This document shows, piece by piece, positions 14,192 through 20,842 of a stretch of DNA of 20,842 bases (the first letter of the stretch is position 1; every line of letters begins with the position of its first letter). Source of the stretch: Bacilli bacterium (GTDB lineage: Bacteria; Bacillota_I; Bacilli_A; RF39; UBA660); assembly GCA_900758895.1 (NCBI GenBank), contig CAAETG010000007.1, positions 1 through 20,842 of the forward strand. Direction: 5' to 3'. The position numbers were made by a program, and so were the translations under genes. Under the pieces are notes generated by a model. It was not told where the DNA came from and made no database searches. It saw nothing but the letters and a program-made list of their open reading frames with translations.

Positions 14192-14365
14192 ATGAAAGTT
14201 AAGATATTTGATGAATCTCATGAGAAAGATTTAGAAGCGCAGGTTAATCAATTTTTAAGTGAAGTTACAGGAGATGTGATTGACATTAAATTTAGTACGG
14301 CAATTTCGATGTTTGGAGAGGATCAAGTATACTGTTTTACGGCAATGATTATTTATACTAGTTAG
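14192..14365 (+). CDS. Cse60-family small protein
   Basis: A 57-residue protein starting MKVKIFDESHEKDLEAQVNQ and ending YCFTAMIIYTS. The start (KVKIFDESHEKDLE), the middle (DVIDIKFS) and the end (YCFTAMIIY) correspond to what I recall of Bacillus Cse60, a sigma-E-controlled gene of sporulating cells whose family is also found in non-sporulating Firmicutes. No enzymatic activity is known to me. It is too short for ordinary length cut-offs, but GGTGAT lies before the ATG, and 30 bp and 12 bp separate it from pncC and murJ, so it fits the operon. The family assignment is from memory of the motif. Confidence 0.75.
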   Translation: MKVKIFDESHEKDLEAQVNQFLSEVTGDVIDIKFSTAISMFGEDQVYCFTAMIIYTS

Positions 14366-14377
14366 GAAGTGTTTTAA

Positions 14378-16030
14378 GTGAAAAAGAACTCGTTTATTGA
14401 AGGAACTATTATTGCAACAACTTGTATTGTCATTGTAAAGATACTCGGAATGCTTTATGTTATTCCTTTTTATGCGATTGTTGGTTCCCAAGGTGCTGCT
14501 TTATATGCTTATGCTTATAATATATATGGGCTCTTTTTAGAAATTGCAACGGCAGGAATTCCGAATGCTGTTAGTAAAATAATTAATGAGTATAATACGC
14601 TTGGAAGACAAGAAGCAAAAATTAGAGCTTTTCAAATTGGTAAAAAACTACTTGGCTTTATTGCTGTATTTGCTTTTATTATTCTTTTTGTTTTTGCTCC
14701 TCAAATTGCAGAAATTATTATTGGGGATATGACAGGTGGAAATACAGTAGAGGATGTTACTTTTGTTATTCGATGTGTTTCTTTTGCTTTACTTGTTTTT
14801 CCATTTTTAAGTGTTTCCAGAGGATTTTTTCAAGGACACAATATTATTTCAGTTTCCAGTGTATCACAAGTAATTGAACAGATTGCTCGGGTAGCTATTA
14901 TTATTTTTGGTAGTTATATTGCTATTAAATGGTTACATCTTGATATTACTACTGGTGTTGGTGTTGCTGTTTTTGGTGCTTTCATTGGTGGATTATTTGC
15001 TTTATTATATGTTTATGATAAATTACGAAAAAATAAAAAAGAACTTTGTTTGGATCAAAAATTTGAAGTAAAAGATCAAGTAACAAATAGAGAACTGATA
15101 AAAAAAATTATTAAGTATGCTATTCCTATTGTTATTGTAAGTATTGCTTTTACCATTTATAACAATGTCGATATGATTCTCATATTAAGAACAATGGATT
15201 ATCTTGGTATGGATGCTTCGGAAGTTGAATTTATTGCAACGGGTATTTCTACTTGGGCACCTAAAATAAGTATTGTTATTACTTCGGTTGCTCTCGGTAT
15301 TTCTGCTAGTTTAATTCCTAATATGGTTGAGGCTTTTACTTTAAAAAAGTATGATGATGTTAATCATAAGTTTAATAAATCTATGCAAATCATTTTATTT
15401 ATTAGTCTGCCAATGTGTATCGGAATTAGTCTTCTCTCTTCGGCAATATGGACTGTTTTTTATGATTATAGTGCAATTGGAACCAATATTTTGACTGTTG
15501 CTATTTTTGCGCCACTTTTTTCTAATTTATATACGGTTGCGAATAATACACTTCAAAGTATGAATAAATTTAAAATGGTTTATATTAGTTCTGTTACAGG
15601 AATTGTTTTAAATGCTCTTTTAGATGTACCATTTATGCTTTTATTTGATTTTGTTGGTATTCCGGCTTATTGGGGAGCTACGGTGGCTACGATTATTGGC
15701 TTTAGTGCGACAGTTATTATTGCTATGGTTTATTTGAAAAAGACTTATCACTTTGATTATCAAGATACCAAAAGAATGCTTGGTAAAATTATTGTTCCTT
15801 TATTAACAATGATTGTTGTTGTTGTTTTAATGAAATTATTTATTCCTATTGATTATGATAGTCGTTTTGCTTGTATTGTATATATTGCTGTTATTGCCAT
15901 AGTGGGAGCGTTTACTTATTTCATTATTTCTCATAAAATGGGACTTATTGACGAAATATTAGGAAAAAATTATTTAGAAAAATTAAAAAATAAATTATCT
16001 AGAAAGAACATAAGAATTAACTTACGTTAA
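14378..16030 (+). CDS. MurJ/YtgP-type lipid II flippase (MOP superfamily)
   Basis: A 550-residue polytopic membrane protein with about 14 hydrophobic segments. The N-terminus SFIEGTIIATTCIVIVKILG and YVIPFYAIVGSQGAALYAYAYN closely follows Bacillus YtgP/SpoVB-type polysaccharide-biosynthesis proteins, as does AGIPNAVSKIINEYNTLG. YtgP is a MurJ in B. subtilis, moving the peptidoglycan precursor lipid II across the membrane; SpoVB and related O-antigen flippases are alternatives. Length agrees (about 540). Start: GTG at 14378 with AGGAAG at 14364-14369; no better ATG is near. Last gene of the pncC operon, followed by a terminator. The exact substrate is inference. Confidence 0.88.
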   Translation: MKKNSFIEGTIIATTCIVIVKILGMLYVIPFYAIVGSQGAALYAYAYNIYGLFLEIATAGIPNAVSKIINEYNTLGRQEAKIRAFQIGKKLLGFIAVFAFIILFVFAPQIAEIIIGDMTGGNTVEDVTFVIRCVSFALLVFPFLSVSRGFFQGHNIISVSSVSQVIEQIARVAIIIFGSYIAIKWLHLDITTGVGVAVFGAFIGGLFALLYVYDKLRKNKKELCLDQKFEVKDQVTNRELIKKIIKYAIPIVIVSIAFTIYNNVDMILILRTMDYLGMDASEVEFIATGISTWAPKISIVITSVALGISASLIPNMVEAFTLKKYDDVNHKFNKSMQIILFISLPMCIGISLLSSAIWTVFYDYSAIGTNILTVAIFAPLFSNLYTVANNTLQSMNKFKMVYISSVTGIVLNALLDVPFMLLFDFVGIPAYWGATVATIIGFSATVIIAMVYLKKTYHFDYQDTKRMLGKIIVPLLTMIVVVVLMKLFIPIDYDSRFACIVYIAVIAIVGAFTYFIISHKMGLIDEILGKNYLEKLKNKLSRKNIRINLR

Positions 16031-16035
16031 TTTGT

Positions 16036-16058
16036 CGAACCTCACGGTTCGTTTTTTT
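16036..16058 (+). terminator. Intrinsic terminator after the flippase gene
   Basis: CGAACC (16036-16041), loop TCAC, GGTTCG (16046-16051), then seven T (16052-16058). Compact and GC-rich for this genome. Confidence 0.85.
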
Positions 16059-16060
16059 CT

Positions 16061-16141
16061 GCTGTATTTTAATACATCACAGACCTTATTTCCGAGAGTC
16101 GCTCCCGTACTTTTTCTATTTCTTTATGTTTTTATTCTAAT
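16061..16141 (-). other. Candidate right end / omega-RNA 3' region of the TnpB element
   Basis: Downstream of tnpB on the minus strand. A hairpin CGGGAG-CGA-CTCTCG occupies 16107-16093, and a second dyad TGTATT-AA-AATACA lies at 16076-16063. TnpB elements encode their guide RNA across the tnpB 3' end and the right end, and structured sequence here fits that. There is no T-run terminator. I cannot fix the exact element border or the guide start from this sequence alone. Confidence 0.35.
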
Positions 16142-17278
16142 CTAATTATTAATATATTTCAACCCCTCTTTTAAAATATTTAAACTTGCATTATAATCCC
16201 TTTCTATTTCTAAACCACATTTGCTACATTTTAATTCTCTTACTCTTATATCTTTCATTTCTTCATTCCTATTTCCACATCTACTACATATTTGTGATGA
16301 TGCATAATATGGATTTACTTGAATAAATATCTTATTTAACCAGGTGCATTTATATTTGAGTATTCTTATGATTTCACTAAATGTAGCATTTGTGATCTCT
16401 TTTCTTAATTTTTTGTGGCAATTTTTCTTTTCTAACATTTTCTTTACTTGGAGATTCTCTGTAATTATAATATCATGATTCATAGTTACTTGTTTTACAA
16501 TTTCCTCTACCGTCTTTTTTCTAGCATTTTTTAGTTTTCGATATACTTCTTCTATTTTTTTCTTACATTTATTATAATTTTTGCTTCTTTTTACTTTTCT
16601 TGATAATTCAAGTTGTAATCTTTTTATCTTTTTTTCATATTTATCTAAATATTTAGGATTATCATAATATTCATTATTACTGGTAACAACTAAGTTTTTT
16701 ACTCCAATATCAATTCCTACTGCTCTCTTATTTACCATTTCTGGTAACTCTAGCTCTTCTTCTATGCAGAGAGACACATAAAAACGTGTACCAACTTCCT
16801 TAACTGTGGCATTAAGTATTCTTCCTGGTAATTCTTCTAAATTACGATATCCTTTTATTTTTACTTCTTTTAATTTAGGAAGTTCTATTACTCTTCCTTT
16901 TAAATCTACTTTTATATTTTCATAAATTGAATTTTTATAACTACTAGTGATATAGTTAGTACGAAAACTTTCTTTTACTCCTTTTTTCTTAAATTTTGGA
17001 TATCCTCCTTGTCCTTTTATGTGCTTATCAAAACCTACCATTAAATCAGTTATGGTATTTTGTAGTGACATACTATCCACTTCCTTTAAAAATGGATATT
17101 CCTTTTTTAATCTTGGCATTTCTTTCATTAAATCAAACTTAGTTAAATATTTATTTTTTCTTTTTAAATCTAAACAATAATTATAAACAAACCTCGTACA
17201 ACCAAAAGTTTTACGAATTAATACTATTTGTTCTTTCGTTGGATACAAACGGAATTTATAAGCTCTATGTATTTTCAT
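16142..17278 (-). CDS. tnpB: TnpB, RNA-guided nuclease of IS200/IS605-type elements
   Basis: A 378-residue, full-length and apparently intact protein. N-terminal HTH-like part HRAYKFRLYPTKEQ with the CTRFVYNYCLDLK region. RuvC: D190 (VGIDIGVKNLVV), E274 (IIITENLQVKKM) and D361 (IERDYNASLNILKEGL) are all present. Zinc ribbon CSRCG (331-335) and CSKCG (351-355). TnpB cuts target DNA guided by an omega-RNA from the element's right end, helping element retention; it is the ancestor of Cas12. No tnpA is in the window, so it is a lone-tnpB (IS1341-like) copy or is mobilised in trans. The ATG at 17278 has GGGGTG upstream; an adjacent GTG and longer extensions overlap the promoter. Own promoter at 17301-17329. 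Confidence 0.92.
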   Translation of the reverse strand: MKIHRAYKFRLYPTKEQIVLIRKTFGCTRFVYNYCLDLKRKNKYLTKFDLMKEMPRLKKEYPFLKEVDSMSLQNTITDLMVGFDKHIKGQGGYPKFKKKGVKESFRTNYITSSYKNSIYENIKVDLKGRVIELPKLKEVKIKGYRNLEELPGRILNATVKEVGTRFYVSLCIEEELELPEMVNKRAVGIDIGVKNLVVTSNNEYYDNPKYLDKYEKKIKRLQLELSRKVKRSKNYNKCKKKIEEVYRKLKNARKKTVEEIVKQVTMNHDIIITENLQVKKMLEKKNCHKKLRKEITNATFSEIIRILKYKCTWLNKIFIQVNPYYASSQICSRCGNRNEEMKDIRVRELKCSKCGLEIERDYNASLNILKEGLKYINN

Positions 17279-17300
17279 CACAATCACCCCTGATAATAGC

Positions 17301-17329
17301 ATTATACTATAAATACATTTGTTCGTCAA
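17301..17329 (-). promoter_or_regulatory. Promoter of tnpB
   Basis: On the minus strand, -35 TTGACG (17329-17324), a 17-bp spacer and a perfect -10 TATAAT (17306-17301), 23 bp upstream of the tnpB ATG. It is unusually good for a transposon gene. Confidence 0.7.
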
Positions 17330-17339
17330 GAAGAAATCT

Positions 17340-17377
17340 AAAAAAATACACGAATTTCGGCTCTAGAATTTCGTGTA
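17340..17377 (-). terminator. Second minus-strand terminator, upstream of tnpB
   Basis: TACACGAA (17347-17354) and TTCGTGTA (17370-17377) form an 8-bp stem, extended by three pairs past a mismatch. On the minus strand it is followed by seven T (17346-17340). It could back up the terminator at 17392-17414, shield tnpB from read-through, or be the left-end hairpin of the element. Confidence 0.6.
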
Positions 17378-17391
17378 CTTTCCTATAAGAT

Positions 17392-17414
17392 AAAAAAGTG
17401 GTCTAAATTAGACC
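17392..17414 (-). terminator. Terminator of 17408-17752
   Basis: GGTCTAA-A-TTAGACC (17400-17414) is a 15-base palindrome, followed on the minus strand by ACT and six T (17397-17392). The palindrome includes the gene's stop codon. The tiny centre means the real loop opens a few base pairs. Confidence 0.6.
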
Positions 17415-17752
17415 ATATACATATTGGTAGTTGTATCAATTTCTTCTGTAGGATAGAGGGTGGTACTTTCTAATTTGGTTACTCTAGCATCTAAACGATT
17501 TATTTGTCTTTCTAATTTTGATAAGCGTGATTCCATATCGGTATAATCATAATTAACTGTTGGAATGGTATTTGCATTCATGTTACTTTGTGTGTTATAA
17601 TTCATGGGTGCAACAGGACCAGCATAGAAACTAGATTGAGCTTGGGTAGTAAAAGGGCTATTTGCGATGTTCATATTCATATTTGGAGTTGGAATATTTG
17701 TTTGATTAAAATATCCGGCTTCTTGAAAAAAAGCATTTCGATCTTTTTTCAT
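17408..17752 (-). CDS. Unknown Asn/Met/Thr-rich protein with C-terminal coiled coil
   Basis: A 114-residue soluble protein. Residues 1 to ~70 are low complexity, rich in Asn, Met, Pro, Thr and Gln (TPNMNMNIANSPF), and probably disordered. Residues ~72-95 (MESRLSKLERQINRLDARVTKLE) form a clean heptad coiled coil, likely for oligomerisation. No signal peptide. Function unknown; spore-coat or scaffold-like is only a guess. I chose the ATG at 17752 with AAAGGA about 9 bases upstream; a GTG two codons earlier is too close to that site. A possible -10 TATAAT lies at 17779-17774 with a poor -35. Divergent from trmB. Confidence 0.65.
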   Translation of the reverse strand: MKKDRNAFFQEAGYFNQTNIPTPNMNMNIANSPFTTQAQSSFYAGPVAPMNYNTQSNMNANTIPTVNYDYTDMESRLSKLERQINRLDARVTKLESTTLYPTEEIDTTTNMYMV

Positions 17753-17805
17753 ATCCACATTCCTTTCTGGTTTATTATATGTAATATTTAGAAAGTAGTG
17801 ATATT

Positions 17806-18429
17806 ATGCGTCTTAGAAATTTAAAAGATAAAGATTTGTTGTTAGAAAATTGTTCTTATTTGATTCGTGATCCTTTTTTTTATCAAGGTAAATGGAGTGA
17901 TGTGTTTCAAAATGATCATCCAATTCATGTGGAAATCGGTATGGGAAAAGGAGATTTTATTTATGAAATGGCTCGGATTCATCCGGATATTAATTTTGTA
18001 GGAATTGAAAAATATAGCAATGTTCTTGCACGGGCGATAAAAAAATATCCGGAAGGATTGCCTAATTTAAGAATTATTTGTTTAGATGCTTTAAAATTGA
18101 AAGCAGTTTTTGATCAAGAAATTGATATGATTTATTTAAATTTTTCTGATCCTTGGCCTAAAAAAAGAACAAAAGATAGAAGATTAACGAGTGAAGTATT
18201 TTTAACTATTTATGATTCTTTATTTCGCAATAAAAAAGTAATTATTATGAAAACAGATAATTTAGGTTTATTTGCTAGTTCCCTTGTTAGTCTTAGTCAA
18301 CATGGTTATGTTTTAGAAGAAGTTTATTTCGATTTCATTAGTAGCGATATTCCCAATGTAATGACTGAATATGAAAAGAAGTTTGTGGAACTTGGGGTAA
18401 AAATTAATTATTTAAAAGCTGTTAAATAA
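17806..18429 (+). CDS. trmB: tRNA (guanine-46-N7)-methyltransferase
   Basis: A 207-residue class I methyltransferase that makes m7G46 in the variable loop of tRNAs using S-adenosylmethionine. VEIGMGKGDF (42-51) is the SAM-binding motif. NFSDPWPKKRTKDRRL (112-127) is the TrmB signature of the guanine/tRNA site. TEYEKKF (187-193) is the conserved C-terminal motif. Length is typical. The ATG at 17806 has only a weak ribosome binding site (AAGTAGTGAT). The next gene follows 17 bp after the stop, so the pair is probably cotranscribed. The usual bacterial neighbour is variable; a downstream unknown with HEPN-like motifs is unusual. Confidence 0.96.
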   Translation: MRLRNLKDKDLLLENCSYLIRDPFFYQGKWSDVFQNDHPIHVEIGMGKGDFIYEMARIHPDINFVGIEKYSNVLARAIKKYPEGLPNLRIICLDALKLKAVFDQEIDMIYLNFSDPWPKKRTKDRRLTSEVFLTIYDSLFRNKKVIIMKTDNLGLFASSLVSLSQHGYVLEEVYFDFISSDIPNVMTEYEKKFVELGVKINYLKAVK

Positions 18430-18446
18430 GAAAGAGTGGGGCTACT

Positions 18447-19988
18447 ATGGATCAAAAAGGAATAGAAAAAGCTGTTTTAGGAATTCGTTATTTGTTAAAA
18501 TATGTTAATCAGCCAAATATGTCTTACTTTTCTGTTATTAAAGAATGTACTCAAGAAATTAAATTGTGGTCTTTATTGACATTTTTTAGTAACAATATGG
18601 ATGATTTGTGGAAAGATGTTCCAGATTTTTTATTAGAGGATTTATTTTTAATGAGAAAAGTAGAAACGGTAGAAGGGATCATTGATTATGGGAGGGGATA
18701 TCACAGTTCTTCCTTCCTTCCTTTTAAAGATGAATTTAAAAGAATTCGTGATCTTTTATCTCATATGAAATTTATTTACCAAGATCCTATGGTTTATTTA
18801 GAAGATGAATATCATACTTCTTTTGATGTTGCCTGGTTAGAAAATTTTGTTTTATCGACAGTTTCTAATTCTAAAAATGGTTTTCAGAAAGGAATGAGTG
18901 ATATTGTTTTATTTAATTTGTTTCCGCAAAGACTGGATATTCCTCTTAATTTTCAACTTTTTTGGAATCTTGGATTAATTCAATTTTTAAGAATTACCCT
19001 TTTAAAGGGAAATAAAGAAACAGTAGCAGCGTTTTTTAAAGAAAGCCAGATTCCAGCAGAAAGATATACTTTTGATTTATTGTTTCAGGCGATTAAATTG
19101 GAACTTCAAAGATATCACCTTAATTTAAATGTAACTTTAGAAGAAATGGTTATAGATGCCAGTCGACTTTTTAGAATCATTGAGAAGAAATTTGGAAATA
19201 GTATTAAAATAGAGTTTGTAAAGGATCTTTCTTTTCCTACTGTTATTGGAGAGGAATCGTTTCAGGAACTTAGTTATCATGGAAAGTTACAGTATTTGAT
19301 TAGTAGACTAAAAATGCAGGGACCTCATTCTTATAATTCTATTATTACTCATAATTTGATGGATATTTTAAGAGAAATTGATCAAGATATTTATCAAAAA
19401 GATCATCTTTTTATTTTGAGAGATGCCAAAGAATTTTTGATGAAAGTGTATGCTTATGTTTTATTTTCTTGTGTTTATGTATCAAAAGATTATGATTATG
19501 AGTTAAAGAAACAATTACAAGAAAGATTTATGATGGATATGCATTTTGTTCATGCAAAAAATATTTATTCAGATTATCTCAAACAAATTAAAAGAAGTTA
19601 TGAAGAGGTATGTACTTATCATGGAAGTAGAGAAGATAGGCTTCGTTTATTAGAACTTGTGCGGCAATATACAAAATTACTTGATGAAGTTTATAATGAT
19701 GAAGTGGATAAAAGATTGTTTTGGAACCTTAGAAATGCTTTTGTTCATGATCAAATAGAATTTAAAGAAAATCAATTTCGGTTTTATATTACTGGAAAGA
19801 ATATTCCTTTAAAACATTATCATAAAAAAAGTGGTGAATGGGTATCTAAAACATTTCAAAATAATCGAGTTATATGGGAACTTGTTATGAATCAAGATGA
19901 ATTTATGCATATGATGGATTATTTATATCAAAGTGAGGGTATTCAAACACAAATTAATATTTCTAAGCAGATTCGAAAGAAAAAATAA
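18447..19988 (+). CDS. Unknown 513-residue protein with HEPN-like R-x4-H motifs
   Basis: A soluble, mostly alpha-helical protein, with no signal or membrane segment, that I cannot assign to a family. WNLRNAFVHDQIEF (R429, H434) looks like the R-x4-6-H motif of HEPN domains (often RNases in defence, toxin-antitoxin or RNA-processing systems), and comes after a helical stretch (RLRLLELVRQYTKLLDEVYN) as in HEPN folds, with short strands after it. A second R-x4-H lies at R101-H106 (RIRDLLSHMKF). Whether either is catalytic is unknown; a single motif can occur by chance. The ATG at 18447 has a GAGTGGGG-type site upstream. Cotranscribed with trmB, so an RNA-linked role is suggested but not shown. 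Ends in a bidirectional terminator. Confidence 0.7.
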   Translation: MDQKGIEKAVLGIRYLLKYVNQPNMSYFSVIKECTQEIKLWSLLTFFSNNMDDLWKDVPDFLLEDLFLMRKVETVEGIIDYGRGYHSSSFLPFKDEFKRIRDLLSHMKFIYQDPMVYLEDEYHTSFDVAWLENFVLSTVSNSKNGFQKGMSDIVLFNLFPQRLDIPLNFQLFWNLGLIQFLRITLLKGNKETVAAFFKESQIPAERYTFDLLFQAIKLELQRYHLNLNVTLEEMVIDASRLFRIIEKKFGNSIKIEFVKDLSFPTVIGEESFQELSYHGKLQYLISRLKMQGPHSYNSIITHNLMDILREIDQDIYQKDHLFILRDAKEFLMKVYAYVLFSCVYVSKDYDYELKKQLQERFMMDMHFVHAKNIYSDYLKQIKRSYEEVCTYHGSREDRLRLLELVRQYTKLLDEVYNDEVDKRLFWNLRNAFVHDQIEFKENQFRFYITGKNIPLKHYHKKSGEWVSKTFQNNRVIWELVMNQDEFMHMMDYLYQSEGIQTQINISKQIRKKK

Positions 19989-20013
19989 AAGTGGGGATTT
20001 CTCACTTTTATTT
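19983..20013. terminator. Bidirectional terminator between convergent genes
   Basis: AAATAAAAGTG (19983-19993) and CACTTTTATTT (20003-20013) form a perfect 11-bp stem around a 9-nt loop. T-rich arms face both ways, and the stem contains the stop codons of both the 18447-19988 gene and the sortase. Confidence 0.8.
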
Positions 20014-20842
20014 GTTTATTAAAACAGCATGAATAACAAGTCTTTTGGTTCCATTATTACTGCAAGTGGATAGAGTAATAATTTTGTCATCTGCATTTAC
20101 AGGAACATTAAAATTATAAATACTTCGTTTGGTAATCATGTCAATGAAATCTAGAAAATCATTGTCATCATCAAAGAATACTTTTAAGTAATCATTGGTA
20201 TCGGGAACACGATAGATTGAAAATATTTGAAATTGCATATCTTCGTAAAGGGTATTATAAGTAATAATTTGATTTTCAGGATTGGTATACCAACTAGAAT
20301 TAGCAGTTTTGTATAGTGTTCCAAACATGATACCACTATAATACATGTTATGTCCATATATGATATTGTTTTTGTTTAAATTCATCGCATCATTGCGGTA
20401 ATCTAAGAAAATCCAACCATTGGCATTTTTTTCTTTGTTGATATTATGGTCTAGATAATAATCATTATCACTACCTTGAACAACAGGATAATTTATATTG
20501 GTATTATTTACAATTAGTTCTCCCACAACATCTTCATTTACAGTTAAAAGGGAGGCTAATTCAGTGTTAGTTATATACTTTATATCTTCTAATGGAGTTT
20601 CTTCTTCTTTCGCGTTTTGTAAGTTTTCTTCGTTTTTTTCTTCAATTATTTCGGTTGGATCGGTTAGCTCTATGACTTCGGCTAAATCTTTTTGAATCTC
20701 ATTTACTTGTTTTAAAGAAACGTAGTTGGATACGCCAATATAAGTGACGACTAGAATTACTAGGCTAGATACAATTAAGCCACAAACTTTTAGAGTATTG
20801 GTAATTGCTTGTCTAAATATATTTTTATCTAAATATTCTTTA
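20008..20842 (-). CDS. Class B sortase, 5' end cut off by the window
   Basis: At least 277 residues are visible; the start lies beyond 20842. A cysteine transpeptidase that anchors surface proteins or assembles envelope structures outside the cell. The frame stays open from the window edge: KEYLDKN at the edge, a membrane helix (VCGLIVSSLVILVVTYIGV, about 20790-20730), an acidic linker, then the catalytic domain from about 20530. Catalytic His in IIYGHNM (codon 20352-20350), Cys in TLSTCSN (20064-20062), Arg in TKRLVIHA (20043-20041). NINYPVVQGSDNDYYLDHN is the class B pattern. A GTG near 20526 is inside the gene, not its start. No LPxTG-type substrate is in the window. Confidence 0.9.
   Translation of the reverse strand, partial: KEYLDKNIFRQAITNTLKVCGLIVSSLVILVVTYIGVSNYVSLKQVNEIQKDLAEVIELTDPTEIIEEKNEENLQNAKEEETPLEDIKYITNTELASLLTVNEDVVGELIVNNTNINYPVVQGSDNDYYLDHNINKEKNANGWIFLDYRNDAMNLNKNNIIYGHNMYYSGIMFGTLYKTANSSWYTNPENQIITYNTLYEDMQFQIFSIYRVPDTNDYLKVFFDDDNDFLDFIDMITKRSIYNFNVPVNADDKIITLSTCSNNGTKRLVIHAVLINK

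Larger units (their letters stand above)
16060..17340 (-). mobile_element. IS200/IS605-family element with tnpB only (borders approximate)
   Basis: The unit comprises a promoter, tnpB and a structured 3' flank, set between the flippase terminator and a terminator of the minus-strand gene 17408-17752. There are no terminal inverted repeats or target duplications, as expected for this family, so the borders are estimated from the neighbouring terminators rather than seen. Confidence 0.5.

Noticed and set aside
14255..14491. Minus-strand frame across the Cse60 gene and the flippase start
   Set aside because: Antisense to two supported genes, with no ribosome binding site and an atypical His/Asn/Cys-rich composition.
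17588..17791. Plus-strand frame antisense to the coiled-coil gene
   Set aside because: Shadow of the minus-strand gene; it has no ribosome binding site and runs up to the trmB start region.
20498..20695. Plus-strand frame over the sortase linker, and a GTG at 20526 as sortase start
   Set aside because: The plus-strand frame is antisense to an acidic linker. The minus-strand frame continues without a stop from 20008 to the window edge and includes a membrane helix, so the GTG is internal.

Overview
The window is AT-rich, uses TGA as a normal stop, and has AGGAGG-type ribosome binding sites, short intergenic gaps and a Gram-positive gene set (tyrosyl T-box, RNase J, MurJ of the YtgP type, Cse60, class B sortase, YtxH). 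I infer an uncultured low-GC Bacillota of the Bacilli/Erysipelotrichia/RF39 kind. This is lineage inference from gene style, not proof. Apart from one transposon-type gene and one decayed SOS gene it reads as core chromosome.

Layout. 96-981 (minus): two unrecognised genes, the first-transcribed soluble and the second with a C-terminal membrane helix, divergent from an XRE-type regulator (1253-1612). 1674-2456: an anchored protein shaped like a polysaccharide deacetylase but without the catalytic motifs. 2549-4183: an RNase J family protein with three of seven metal ligands replaced (J2-like). 4225-4662: a small helical, ferritin-like-looking protein whose ribosome binding site lies inside the preceding terminator. 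4726-7000: a four-gene envelope operon (lipoprotein, long acidic linker protein, DUF948/YtxG-like protein, YtxH-like protein). 7105-8922: an N-terminally anchored protein with three InlB/Listeria-Bacteroides repeats.

8923-11519: a T-box leader followed by an M29 aminopeptidase and tyrS. The leader is short, and its 3' strand can pair with the aminopeptidase Shine-Dalgarno, so control at translation is worth testing. 11587-12802: two small surface-type proteins. 12902-13633: a dinD pseudogene broken by two frameshifts and one internal deletion, which still has a promoter and a LexA-like box. 13703-16030: pncC (CinA C-terminal type), a cse60-family gene of 57 codons, and a MurJ/YtgP lipid II flippase.

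16142-17278 (minus): an intact TnpB with no TnpA, driven by its own promoter. 17408-17752 (minus): an Asn/Met-rich coiled-coil protein, divergent from trmB. 17806-19988: trmB and a 513-residue protein with two R-x4-H motifs, one of them strongly HEPN-like. The right edge (20008-20842, minus) is a class B sortase cut off at its N-terminus by the window.

The strongest candidates for something new are the T-box leader, the putative HEPN protein next to trmB, and the pseudoenzyme-like RNase J and deacetylase proteins. I see no CRISPR array, rRNA, tRNA or prophage.
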